From Paenibacillus sp. TCA20 (GTDB lineage Bacteria; Bacillota; Bacilli; Paenibacillales; Paenibacillaceae), in contig NZ_BBIW01000001.1 in the NCBI RefSeq assembly GCF_000732325.1, positions 496,001 to 560,000 of the forward strand: a stretch of 64,000 bases of DNA. Direction: 5' to 3'. Of the stretch, positions 47,852-55,393 are shown one piece after another. A program made the translations under genes and the position numbers. The notes below the pieces were generated by a model. The model saw only the letters and a list, made by a program, of their open reading frames with translations, was not told the DNA's origin and did no database searches. How positions within the stretch are numbered: position 1 is the first letter of the stretch; every line of letters starts with the position of its first letter.

Positions 47852-48391
47852 TTGTCTATAAATAAGAATCCGAGAGTCATTTGGCTTACAGGCCTATCTG
47901 GATCTGGCAAGACGACACTTGCGTCCCATCTGGAACACGTTTGGAAGAGAGAAGGAATTCCCTGCTACATGCTGGATGGGGATCAAGTGCGCCGCGGTTT
48001 AAACCGGGACCTGGGATTCAGCCCAGAGGACCGCAGAGAAAATTTAAGGCGAATTGCAGAGGTATCTAAGCTATTTCTCAACTCAGGCACCAATGTCATC
48101 GCAGCGTTTATTTCTCCACATGAGCAAGATCGGGAAATGGTGAAATCCATGTTTGAGCCTGGGGAATTTGTAGAGGTGTATGTGAAATGTTCTGTCGAAG
48201 TCTGTGAACAGCGAGATCCGAAGGGATTATACCAAAAAGCAAAACGTGGTGAAATTTCGAATTTCACAGGGATATCAGCTGGATACGACATACCAAACAA
48301 GCCCGATATCATCATAGATACCGAGCTTCAAGATATTGAGCTGTCCGTCTCCTTACTCGTCACCGCGTTACAAAGACATGCCCTAGCTTAA
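47852..48391 (+). CDS. cysC: Adenylyl-sulfate kinase (APS kinase)
   Basis: 179 residues. Walker A is GLSGSGKTTLA; LDGDQVRRGLNRDLGFSPEDRRENLRRIAEVSKLF is the APS-binding region. FISPHEQDREMV, YVKCSVEVCEQRDPKGLYQKAKRGEISNFTGISAGYD and PDIIIDTE follow. It phosphorylates APS to PAPS, the sulfate donor of sulfotransferases. No sulfurylase or PAPS reductase is near. It converges on the lasso operon, whose first gene is a sulfotransferase. Start TTG after AAGGAGAGAAGG. TATAAT at 47787-47792 may be its -10 box. Confidence 0.94.
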   Translation: MSINKNPRVIWLTGLSGSGKTTLASHLEHVWKREGIPCYMLDGDQVRRGLNRDLGFSPEDRRENLRRIAEVSKLFLNSGTNVIAAFISPHEQDREMVKSMFEPGEFVEVYVKCSVEVCEQRDPKGLYQKAKRGEISNFTGISAGYDIPNKPDIIIDTELQDIELSVSLLVTALQRHALA

Positions 48392-48413
48392 TGGCTTCTT
48401 CTATTGGCACCTT

Positions 48414-48454
48414 CAGACGGAGAGCATCCTGTGTTATAAAGATGCTCTCGTCTG
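48414..48454. terminator. Hairpin between cysC and the lasso operon end
   Basis: CAGACG-AGAGCATC (48414-48428, one bulged G) pairs with GATGCTCTCGTCTG (48441-48454). Strong stem between converging genes, but no T run. Confidence 0.55.
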
Positions 48455-48503
48455 ATAAGACAGCAATTGACCGAAAGCACCATCTGCATCTGTAGACAGC
48501 CCT

Positions 48504-50243
48504 TCATATGCTCCTTGCTGCATTACTTTGCCCCCTCCCTTCAAGCACGATGACTTGATCAGCGCCTTGAATAGTAGACAAGCGGTGTGCAATGACGACG
48601 ATCGTCATCCGCCCCTGCAACGCCTTAAGTGCTTCTTGTATAGTGAGTTCATTCTCGCCATCCAGTGCGCTGGTTGCTTCATCTAATATGAGAATGGCCG
48701 GCTTACGTAATATCGCTCTTGCGAGTACAATCCGCTGTCTCTCCCCTCCAGATAATCGGACTCCCCGATCACCGATGATGGTATCCAGTCCTTGCGGCAA
48801 ATCAACAACAAAATGGGCGGACGCAAATCGCAGCGCTTCCCACAGCTCCTCCTCGGTAGCATCACGCTTAACCAGAACAAGATTGTCCCGTATCGATGTA
48901 TGGAACAAGAAAGGCTCTTGCGATACATAACTGATCGACTGACGCCAGGCTTGCAGCCGTGATGCCTCCAAAGGAGCTTTATCCAAGAGAATGGTCCCTT
49001 TTGTCGGCTGAATTAACCCCATGAGCAGATCAATAAACGTACTTTTACCTGCACCTGAGCGTCCCACAATTGCCGTCATACCGTTAACGGGAATAAAGGT
49101 ATTAACGTGCTGCAGCGCATCTTGGGTTTGTCCTGGATATCGATAGGATATATCCTCACAGCGAATCCCTGTCTTCAAAGCAATCGGTTTGATATCCGTA
49201 CCGCTCATCGGAGTATTTAGGCTGCCGGATTCCAAAGCCTGCTCACATTCTTGTTGCAGCTGTAACAAGCTCCGGAAAGCAGGGATCAGCGAACCGATAT
49301 ACTCCAGACTGGTTTGGATCATGGAGAACCGGGGCCATAATCTCGAGAATATAACAATCATCAACAGCAAATGCTCAGCAGGATAAGAAAACAGGTTAAG
49401 AGATGCATACACAAACAAGGCAATAATAACAGCCGCAGCGATTCGATAAATCAGCTGTGTAGTTGAATTAAGACGAATATAAGACACCATGTTGTGCTCC
49501 ATTCGCTTGCACAAGGCTTTAAAGCCTGTTTCATGCTGCTGCTCCAGATTGTTGCTCTTAATATCCTTCATCCCGTTAAAATGCTCGACGATCTCAGACA
49601 TATATTGTTGAGACAGATCAGATGTGTGATCCCCCAAAGCCTTGGCTTTGCGTATAAACGGCCGGAGAACCATAAACAGAATGGCACCAAAGCCTAATAC
49701 CATCAGAGTCAATTCGGCAGACAGCCAAAAGGCAAATCCAATCTGAATGACTGTAAATATGACCGATGCCGTAAGCTGAATTAAGACGTTCGTTCCTTGG
49801 CTCACACGCGCCAGCTCTGAGGTGAGGATATGGTTAAAGTCTGATTTTTTCTTCGTTAAAAAAAGCTCCCATTTGGAATAAATTAATAGTCTATACGTTT
49901 CATAACGCAAGGTATGTATAAAGTTTTGCTGGATTTGAGAGCTGAGAATGTTCTGATTACGCTGCATTAACGCCTGAAACGTCAAAATAACCACAAAAAT
50001 GAGAAGTACAAGTAAAAGCTGTGATTGCTGCGGTACAAACCCAAGAAGACCGGTGACCCATTCGAGCGGGACTGAATCATTCACGCCAGAGTCCAACACA
50101 TTAATTGCAGACAGCATGGGAACCAGTAAGTAGATTCCAAACCCTTCCAATATACTGATGATGACCATAAACAAAATGCTGGCGATCAGCTTGGGACCTG
50201 TAATAGAGTACAGCTTCTTTAGATAGGTTCGAAGTTCAATCAT
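48504..50243 (-). CDS. Lasso cluster ABC exporter (ATPase-permease, D protein)
   Basis: 579 residues: a permease part with six membrane segments (about 1-310) and an ATPase part with VGRSGAGKSTFIDLLMG, LSGGERQRIVLARAILRKPAILILDEATSALDG and the H-loop VIAHRLST. This is the half-transporter type that exports mature lasso peptides and gives self-immunity. The frame opens at 50360, but AAAGGGAG is correctly placed for the ATG at 50243, which overlaps the end of the nucleotidyltransferase gene by eight bases. Last gene of the operon. Confidence 0.9.
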   Translation of the reverse strand: MIELRTYLKKLYSITGPKLIASILFMVIISILEGFGIYLLVPMLSAINVLDSGVNDSVPLEWVTGLLGFVPQQSQLLLVLLIFVVILTFQALMQRNQNILSSQIQQNFIHTLRYETYRLLIYSKWELFLTKKKSDFNHILTSELARVSQGTNVLIQLTASVIFTVIQIGFAFWLSAELTLMVLGFGAILFMVLRPFIRKAKALGDHTSDLSQQYMSEIVEHFNGMKDIKSNNLEQQHETGFKALCKRMEHNMVSYIRLNSTTQLIYRIAAAVIIALFVYASLNLFSYPAEHLLLMIVIFSRLWPRFSMIQTSLEYIGSLIPAFRSLLQLQQECEQALESGSLNTPMSGTDIKPIALKTGIRCEDISYRYPGQTQDALQHVNTFIPVNGMTAIVGRSGAGKSTFIDLLMGLIQPTKGTILLDKAPLEASRLQAWRQSISYVSQEPFLFHTSIRDNLVLVKRDATEEELWEALRFASAHFVVDLPQGLDTIIGDRGVRLSGGERQRIVLARAILRKPAILILDEATSALDGENELTIQEALKALQGRMTIVVIAHRLSTIQGADQVIVLEGRGQSNAARSI

Positions 50244-51414
50244 ATTCATGTCTCCCTTTAAGAACCATGCGCTGCCTGATTCTGCGCCACATCCATAGGA
50301 AAGGGCGTAAAGGTATGTATAGAAAATGCAGCTTGCGGGGCAGTGGCAATAATTCAGCATCCATCGGACCTGGATACAGCCTTCCTAGCAGCATGATCAT
50401 TCGTCGTTTCGGAGATTTGATCTGTTTCAGATAATTTATCCCTGTTTCTTTATCAGGTTCTTCAAGGATCAAATTTAATGCATACTCCGTTAATTTTATT
50501 GTATGGGCATGCTCCACTAATTCTTTCATTTTACTTGTAAGCGGGGCTCTCAATAATCTCGAACACAACAGGTAAGCCTGCCCTGCATAGAATTCACTTT
50601 CATGCAGTTCCGCATAGTATTCAAAATTATGAATCGTATTGTTCTTACGTAATATGAGATCGATATCCATTAACCAACGAAGTCTAAACCATCCATGTCT
50701 TGCTCCATGACTGACGAGATACATGAATAGATCTTCTTTGCCTAGGTAAGACACCTCGTGTTCAACTATAGTTATCGTTTGTCTTCTATTCCACAATTCT
50801 TGAAAAGAAATGTCTTTTGCTCCGGATGGATTAAGCTTCCAATGAACCTCAATTTGCGTTTTATGCTCCGGATGAAACAGAGAGATATGATGGTCCTTCC
50901 ATTTCCAGCCTTCCATAATAAATGGGGTATCATACTTTTTAATATAACCCGCTTTTTCTAGAACATTTAGGGAGGCATCAACATCACTAATGTTGACCAG
51001 TAAATCAAGATCCTTGGAAGTTCGATGCGCAAGATCTCCATATAATTCGAAAGCAAGAATCGGCCCTTTTAACATAATAACCTTAATATTTTGTTGTTCC
51101 AGGACTGAGGTGACTCGCTCCATTTCAGCCGTCAGTCTCATCATATAGAAAGTGTTATGCGTCACTGCCTTCTGAATTTGATCCATTACATCCAATGGGA
51201 CTACTTCGTGGAATGATTGTAATCGTGCATAAATAAGCGGGTAAATGCGGTGGTGGTAAATTAATCTATTGAATTCCTTCCAATCTATTGTTTCAACCTC
51301 ATATTTTTGTCGAATTTCCTGTTCAGTTACACGATCTTCTGCTAGTAAATCACACATGAATTGAAATTCAATGGATTCTCCGACAAATATATTATTATTT
51401 TGAATACTCATCAT
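50236..51414 (-). CDS. Lasso cluster nucleotidyltransferase-family protein
   Basis: 392 residues. VIMLKGPILAFELYGDLAHRTSKDLDLLV (about 113-140) carries the G...R-x-S-x-D-x-D site of the NTP_transf_5 family. The C-terminal half is helical (LFMYLVSHGARHGWFRLRWLMDIDLILRK). Such genes are frequent in Bacillus/Paenibacillus lasso clusters; for pseudomycoidin the homologue was reported to add hexoses to the phosphorylated C-terminal Ser. I set the start at the first ATG of the ATG-ATG pair, eight bases after AGAGG; an in-frame GTG lies at 51423. It overlaps the exporter gene. Confidence 0.88.
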   Translation of the reverse strand: MMSIQNNNIFVGESIEFQFMCDLLAEDRVTEQEIRQKYEVETIDWKEFNRLIYHHRIYPLIYARLQSFHEVVPLDVMDQIQKAVTHNTFYMMRLTAEMERVTSVLEQQNIKVIMLKGPILAFELYGDLAHRTSKDLDLLVNISDVDASLNVLEKAGYIKKYDTPFIMEGWKWKDHHISLFHPEHKTQIEVHWKLNPSGAKDISFQELWNRRQTITIVEHEVSYLGKEDLFMYLVSHGARHGWFRLRWLMDIDLILRKNNTIHNFEYYAELHESEFYAGQAYLLCSRLLRAPLTSKMKELVEHAHTIKLTEYALNLILEEPDKETGINYLKQIKSPKRRMIMLLGRLYPGPMDAELLPLPRKLHFLYIPLRPFLWMWRRIRQRMVLKGRHEYD

Positions 51415-51442
51415 TTTGCTCACCCTCTGACTTCACTCTGGT

Positions 51443-51901
51443 TCAAGCATTTTTGTTAGAGAACATCCCTACAACGGTATATTTCTCGATTTCGTCTGCT
51501 CCAGCTACATACATGGGACCACTACGAAGCCAAGCATGCGCACTCATTCCTCCGCTTTCGTTACGTGCAACACCTAGATAAAGCGTACTTTGAATATTGC
51601 GTCTTTTCAGCATCTTCATCCCGGCAATACTAGTGACAAGGCATTCACTCCTCCAAGGAGTATGTTTAGCCGTCATATCAATGGCCTTGGCAACTTTCAG
51701 TCTAATGGGATCGAGATCAGAGCTCCGATCATATGATGTTTCTTCATTCTCACAATCTAACATCTGAGCAACTTTTGAGAAAGGGCGCAGGTTAAGTACT
51801 CGTGCATAGGCCAAATAAAAGAAAGCCTCTATGATCAGTTTTCTCATGGCAGGCTTTTGTTTGGTGAAAGAGCGAAGTAATAAAGTTTTGCTCCACATCA
51901 C
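51443..51901 (-). CDS. Lasso peptide leader peptidase B2 (transglutaminase-like)
   Basis: 152 residues matching the McjB C-terminal domain. RSECLVTSIAGMKMLKRRNI has the catalytic Cys (about 87), MSAHAWLRSG the His (about 122), and VAGADEIEKYTVVGMF the Asp (about 136). It cuts the leader from the precursor with help from B1. The start is a GTG two bases after the B1 stop (an ATG follows directly); GAGGAT serves as ribosome site, so the two are coupled. Confidence 0.92.
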   Translation of the reverse strand: MMWSKTLLLRSFTKQKPAMRKLIIEAFFYLAYARVLNLRPFSKVAQMLDCENEETSYDRSSDLDPIRLKVAKAIDMTAKHTPWRSECLVTSIAGMKMLKRRNIQSTLYLGVARNESGGMSAHAWLRSGPMYVAGADEIEKYTVVGMFSNKNA

Positions 51902-51902
51902 A

Positions 51903-52196
51903 TTAATCCTCTTTTTGTTTAATTAATCCTTCCTTAAGGAGGGAATTCATAAATAGCTCTACCTGTTGACCACATGTAGATTGATCGATTGAATATTCAG
52001 CAGATAAGATATTAACAATTTCTGAAATCGTGTTGCCATCAGCAAGTAGTTCCCAGATTCGCCCACCTGTACGGCCCAAGTTATAATACTTTCCTGACTG
52101 AATTGACATCATCACTTTATCACCATTCATGTCACTGACAACATGTCCTTCTTGCTGAATATAGTGGACATCTTGTAATATCGTTTCTAATTTCAT
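51903..52196 (-). CDS. Lasso peptide B1 protein (PqqD-like leader recognition)
   Basis: 97 residues with the PqqD fold: MMSIQSGKYYNLGRTGGRIWELLADGNTISEIVNILSAEYSI and a helical C terminus. B1 binds the precursor leader and delivers it to B2. Its ATG overlaps the kinase stop (ATGA). Confidence 0.92.
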   Translation of the reverse strand: MKLETILQDVHYIQQEGHVVSDMNGDKVMMSIQSGKYYNLGRTGGRIWELLADGNTISEIVNILSAEYSIDQSTCGQQVELFMNSLLKEGLIKQKED

Positions 52197-53140
52197 TTGG
52201 TTACCCTCACTCCTCTTTCAATGGCTTGCAGCACAGTATTCACAAGTTGCTCAATAGTTATAGAATTCTTCGGACGATGCAGTCGACACAGATCTACTTG
52301 ACTTGCAATCTCTGTCACCTTGTCAAAATGCCACTGCATATTCTGTATTCTTTTGACAAGTGGCAACCGATAAGTATGTGCTTGGAGCAACTGAATACCC
52401 TCAAGCGTAGATACTGAATTCAACTGTACTTCTGGCTGATGATCTGAGGCAATAAGCTCAAATACACCTGCTAACGGTATCCTAGCTTGAGCTTGACTAA
52501 AATCCTTTTTCCTCGGAACGGCATACTTCCATTCGTCCTTAATTACACTAAGTCCATCAGAACTCATAGTTAGCAGATCAAGACTAAATGCATTTAGTTT
52601 TTGCTGGGGATAAGCCGGAGAAACCATAGGTACAGATTGATTCGTGCTGACAGCAATGACATCGTCACTAATAAGTCTGTAGCCTCTATTTACAAAGGCC
52701 GCAGATAAAGTTGATTTGCCTGCACCTGATTCCCCAACAAAAGCAAATGCATATCCATTCATAGCTACTGCGCTACCATGTAAAGGTAATATATTTCGCT
52801 GCAGCAGCAATACGCCCATACACGTTCCTAGCAAATACAGCCTAACTCTGGATAAATTACAGCCATTATGCGGCATTACCGTCACAGTTCTGCCTTGTAC
52901 GACATGAAATGTTCCTACTTCAGGTATTTGAAATAAAAATTGATCATCCCTGCTTTGAAAATTCTGCTCAGCCAACCCCCAGTCAAAGCAGACAGAGGAC
53001 AAATCTCCAAACTGAATGGTTACATCAATATTCGTCTCTTCTGCAACAATTATAGCTGTCAATTCAGGAAGAGGCATTTCACTTTGAATGGTTAATCCAA
53101 AAGCTAAATAGGCGGATACAGCTGATTTATCTTGTGACAT
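52193..53140 (-). CDS. Lasso cluster HPr-kinase-like enzyme (PadeK type)
   Basis: 315 residues. The C-terminal domain resembles HPr kinase: LPLHGSAVAMNGYAFAFVGESGAGKSTL (Walker A, about 136-144) with a conserved His (121) and LISDDV (Asp 159-160). The N-terminal part (1-115) is beta-rich. PadeK of paeninodin phosphorylates the C-terminal Ser of the precursor; the precursor here also ends in Ser. GGGAGGATTAC precedes the ATG. Confidence 0.9.
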   Translation of the reverse strand: MSQDKSAVSAYLAFGLTIQSEMPLPELTAIIVAEETNIDVTIQFGDLSSVCFDWGLAEQNFQSRDDQFLFQIPEVGTFHVVQGRTVTVMPHNGCNLSRVRLYLLGTCMGVLLLQRNILPLHGSAVAMNGYAFAFVGESGAGKSTLSAAFVNRGYRLISDDVIAVSTNQSVPMVSPAYPQQKLNAFSLDLLTMSSDGLSVIKDEWKYAVPRKKDFSQAQARIPLAGVFELIASDHQPEVQLNSVSTLEGIQLLQAHTYRLPLVKRIQNMQWHFDKVTEIASQVDLCRLHRPKNSITIEQLVNTVLQAIERGVRVTK

Positions 53141-53184
53141 GTAATCCTCCCAGCTGGTCTATTTAAAAGCTATTTTATATCGGT

Positions 53185-53235
53185 TTACAGCTATCAGCGA
53201 AAGCAGATATAGATCGTTTTCACTGATAGCTGTAA
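53185..53235. other. Strong hairpin between the precursor and kinase genes
   Basis: A perfect 13-bp inverted repeat (53185-53197 with 53223-53235), continuing with four pairs after one mismatch. It lies 42 bp after the precursor stop. No T run follows on the minus strand, so a processing, stabilising or partial-stop element that raises precursor mRNA over the downstream enzymes is likelier than a full terminator (inference). Confidence 0.7.
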
Positions 53236-53277
53236 GCTGTCAGTATGCATAAGTAAAAATGACTCCATTACTTCTTA

Positions 53278-53412
53278 TTAGCTAGGATCATACAAATCCG
53301 CATCATGCTCGGAGATCCAGTCAATTTGTCTGAATCCAGTTCCTTGCTTAGTCTCACTCATTTCAAGAACTTCAAGGCTAGGTATTTGCCATTCCATTTT
53401 GTTGTTTTGCAT
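53278..53412 (-). CDS. Lasso peptide precursor (A), paeninodin family
   Basis: A 44-residue peptide. AGGAGG lies eight bases before the ATG. The leader is MQNNKMEWQIPSLEVLEMSE then TK, with the W..P...VL pattern bound by B1 and Thr at -2. The predicted core is residues 23-44: QGTGFRQID forms a nine-residue ring closed by Asp9, and the tail is WISEHDADLYDPS with Tyr19 and a C-terminal Ser22. The HDADLYDPS-type tail is shared with other Paenibacillus precursors of this family. Residue 1 is Gln, where Gly or Ala is usual. It sits between cyclase and kinase genes. Confidence 0.9.
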   Translation of the reverse strand: MQNNKMEWQIPSLEVLEMSETKQGTGFRQIDWISEHDADLYDPS

Positions 53413-53464
53413 TCCTCTCACCTCCTTTCAATAATTTCAGATATACAACTCAATTTAGAGGCCG

Positions 53465-55393
53465 TTAGAATTGCTGCAAAAAACGATAAACGATCAGGCT
53501 GTGCATCAGCATCCGAACCTCAGGATCCCATGCAAGTTCTAAACGAGGATTATCCAGCTTAGTAATTCCTTTATGAATCTGGTCTATATTAAGGTAGTCT
53601 GAAATTGAAGTATCATTAGTCATTCGTTTTAGCTCGGATACCCAGATGTCCCATTCCGGCTTAATTCTATAAATCCAATCCGCTGGTTGAACGCCTCGTA
53701 TAGTCTGATTAAGTCTCACGTTATCCGGTAAGTAATTCACTGTGGAGCGACGCAGCAGAGCGCGATCTCGTCCTTTTTGAACATATTGCTCTAGTGGAAC
53801 AGATAAACAGTATCGAACCACCCTTGGATCATTGGTTGGATCACGTTCAATAAGCCCGTATCGCATAGATAGTTTCGTTGCCATTGCCCCATTCTTGTTA
53901 GCCACGGCCAAGTTATTTATATTTTCTTTTCGTGCAGTTAATGCGTTAATATAAACCGTTTGTTTATTTACAACGTATGGCTTCATTTGCCGATGCATTT
54001 CCATTCTTCGAGCAAAATCCGGGTGGATAAGTTCAGGCACTTCGACTGTTCCTCCCACAGCCGCACGCTGCCTGCGAAGCATGGGAAAAGCCTTTCTTCC
54101 GATAATCGGCAGCAGCTTGCCTCGCGGTACTTCGGCCAGACGGCTGTATTGCTGAACTTCCCTTGCGAGGTGAACCAGCTTGCCTCTTCGCAATAAATGA
54201 GCATAGTAGTCTAACGCCGGCCCCCATGAAATTGTGAAGTTTCCCATGGCCCCTGTAAGCATTACCCCTACTCCCTGCTCCTGTGCACGTTCATAAAACC
54301 CCCGAATCCAGAATGAGTTTTCAAAAAATTTGTAGGGGGTCTCCATGATGTCCAGCCAGTCATTCACTTCCGTCAGCGGACTCTTGCCAGCAAAATTCAT
54401 ATAGTTCTCTCGAATATTCCCTACAAAATTCACTGTGGATTGAATGTAAGGCGTTTCATCTGCAATTAACCGGCTGGACGTCCAATCCTCGAAGCCTGAT
54501 ACAGGTACGTAGCTGTAGGCATGAAGCTCCTTGCCATTCAATTTCAGCATCGGTGAGGCGAAGCTCGCAACCGTTCCTGAATCAAGTCCACCACTGAGGG
54601 CTGTGCCTACTTGCTTATATGTTCTGACTCTTGCCCGAACAGCCTGGTCGAATACATCTCGGAAGGCCTCTTCATATTCTTCATCCGACTTCAGATACAG
54701 CGGCTCTATTTCTTCAAAATTGCTGTATTGACGTAATTCGACTCCCTGCCTGCCTACCTTAATCCAATGTGCAGCCGGAATCTGTCTGACATTACGATAC
54801 GCAGTGGCGTGAACGTCATAGGATTCATACATTCCGCGGATCGCCAGAAATTCGGCCAGCCATTGCTCGTTTAACTCTTTGTTAAAATAAGGCATATGGA
54901 AGAGCGGATTCATCGAGCTGCAGAACGCAAAATGCACACCATCATCTATATAGTAAAAGGACCTGCGGCCTGACTCATCACGTGCACCAAACAATTGATC
55001 CTTCCTTGAATCCCAAATCATAAAGACATAATCACCTAATAAATGCTTAGGAGCATCTTCTCCCCACTTCACATAAGCTTCCAGTATCAATTGGCTGTCG
55101 GAAATCGTGATTCGCTCTTTAAGAGGGATCTGCAGCTTGTCAAACAGCTCACTGCGATTATCAATAATCGCATCCGCAGTGATGGTGATATCCCGCCTTT
55201 CATCGTAGAGGGGAAGCACTTCATGGACGGACTCCGGGGTCACCCACTGCATATGACAGCTAAAAAAAACATGAGCATCACTCCATGAGTGAATGCGATC
55301 CCACTTATATTTCGTCAAGTAAGCTCCTGCGGGGTCCATATCTTCAGGCATAATCGGCTCTCTGCGGGAAAAGCATCCCATGATGGCACTCAT
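53465..55393 (-). CDS. Lasso cyclase C (asparagine synthetase-like)
   Basis: 642 residues. An N-terminal glutaminase-like domain lacks the Cys2 nucleophile (it starts MSAIMGCF); the synthetase domain has the ATP/PPi loop ALSGGLDSGTVASFA (267-273) and the IDDGVHFAFCSSMNPLF and GRRSFYYID segments. It activates the Asp9 side chain with ATP and joins it to the amine of residue 1. GGGAGGGGAAATC precedes the ATG, which overlaps the sulfotransferase stop (ATGA). Confidence 0.93.
   Translation of the reverse strand: MSAIMGCFSRREPIMPEDMDPAGAYLTKYKWDRIHSWSDAHVFFSCHMQWVTPESVHEVLPLYDERRDITITADAIIDNRSELFDKLQIPLKERITISDSQLILEAYVKWGEDAPKHLLGDYVFMIWDSRKDQLFGARDESGRRSFYYIDDGVHFAFCSSMNPLFHMPYFNKELNEQWLAEFLAIRGMYESYDVHATAYRNVRQIPAAHWIKVGRQGVELRQYSNFEEIEPLYLKSDEEYEEAFRDVFDQAVRARVRTYKQVGTALSGGLDSGTVASFASPMLKLNGKELHAYSYVPVSGFEDWTSSRLIADETPYIQSTVNFVGNIRENYMNFAGKSPLTEVNDWLDIMETPYKFFENSFWIRGFYERAQEQGVGVMLTGAMGNFTISWGPALDYYAHLLRRGKLVHLAREVQQYSRLAEVPRGKLLPIIGRKAFPMLRRQRAAVGGTVEVPELIHPDFARRMEMHRQMKPYVVNKQTVYINALTARKENINNLAVANKNGAMATKLSMRYGLIERDPTNDPRVVRYCLSVPLEQYVQKGRDRALLRRSTVNYLPDNVRLNQTIRGVQPADWIYRIKPEWDIWVSELKRMTNDTSISDYLNIDQIHKGITKLDNPRLELAWDPEVRMLMHSLIVYRFLQQF

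Noticed and set aside
53305-53562. 85-aa plus-strand ORF covering the lasso precursor
   Set aside because: It is antisense to the precursor and cyclase end; no ribosome site and no family pattern. The minus-strand frame fits a lasso precursor in every part.
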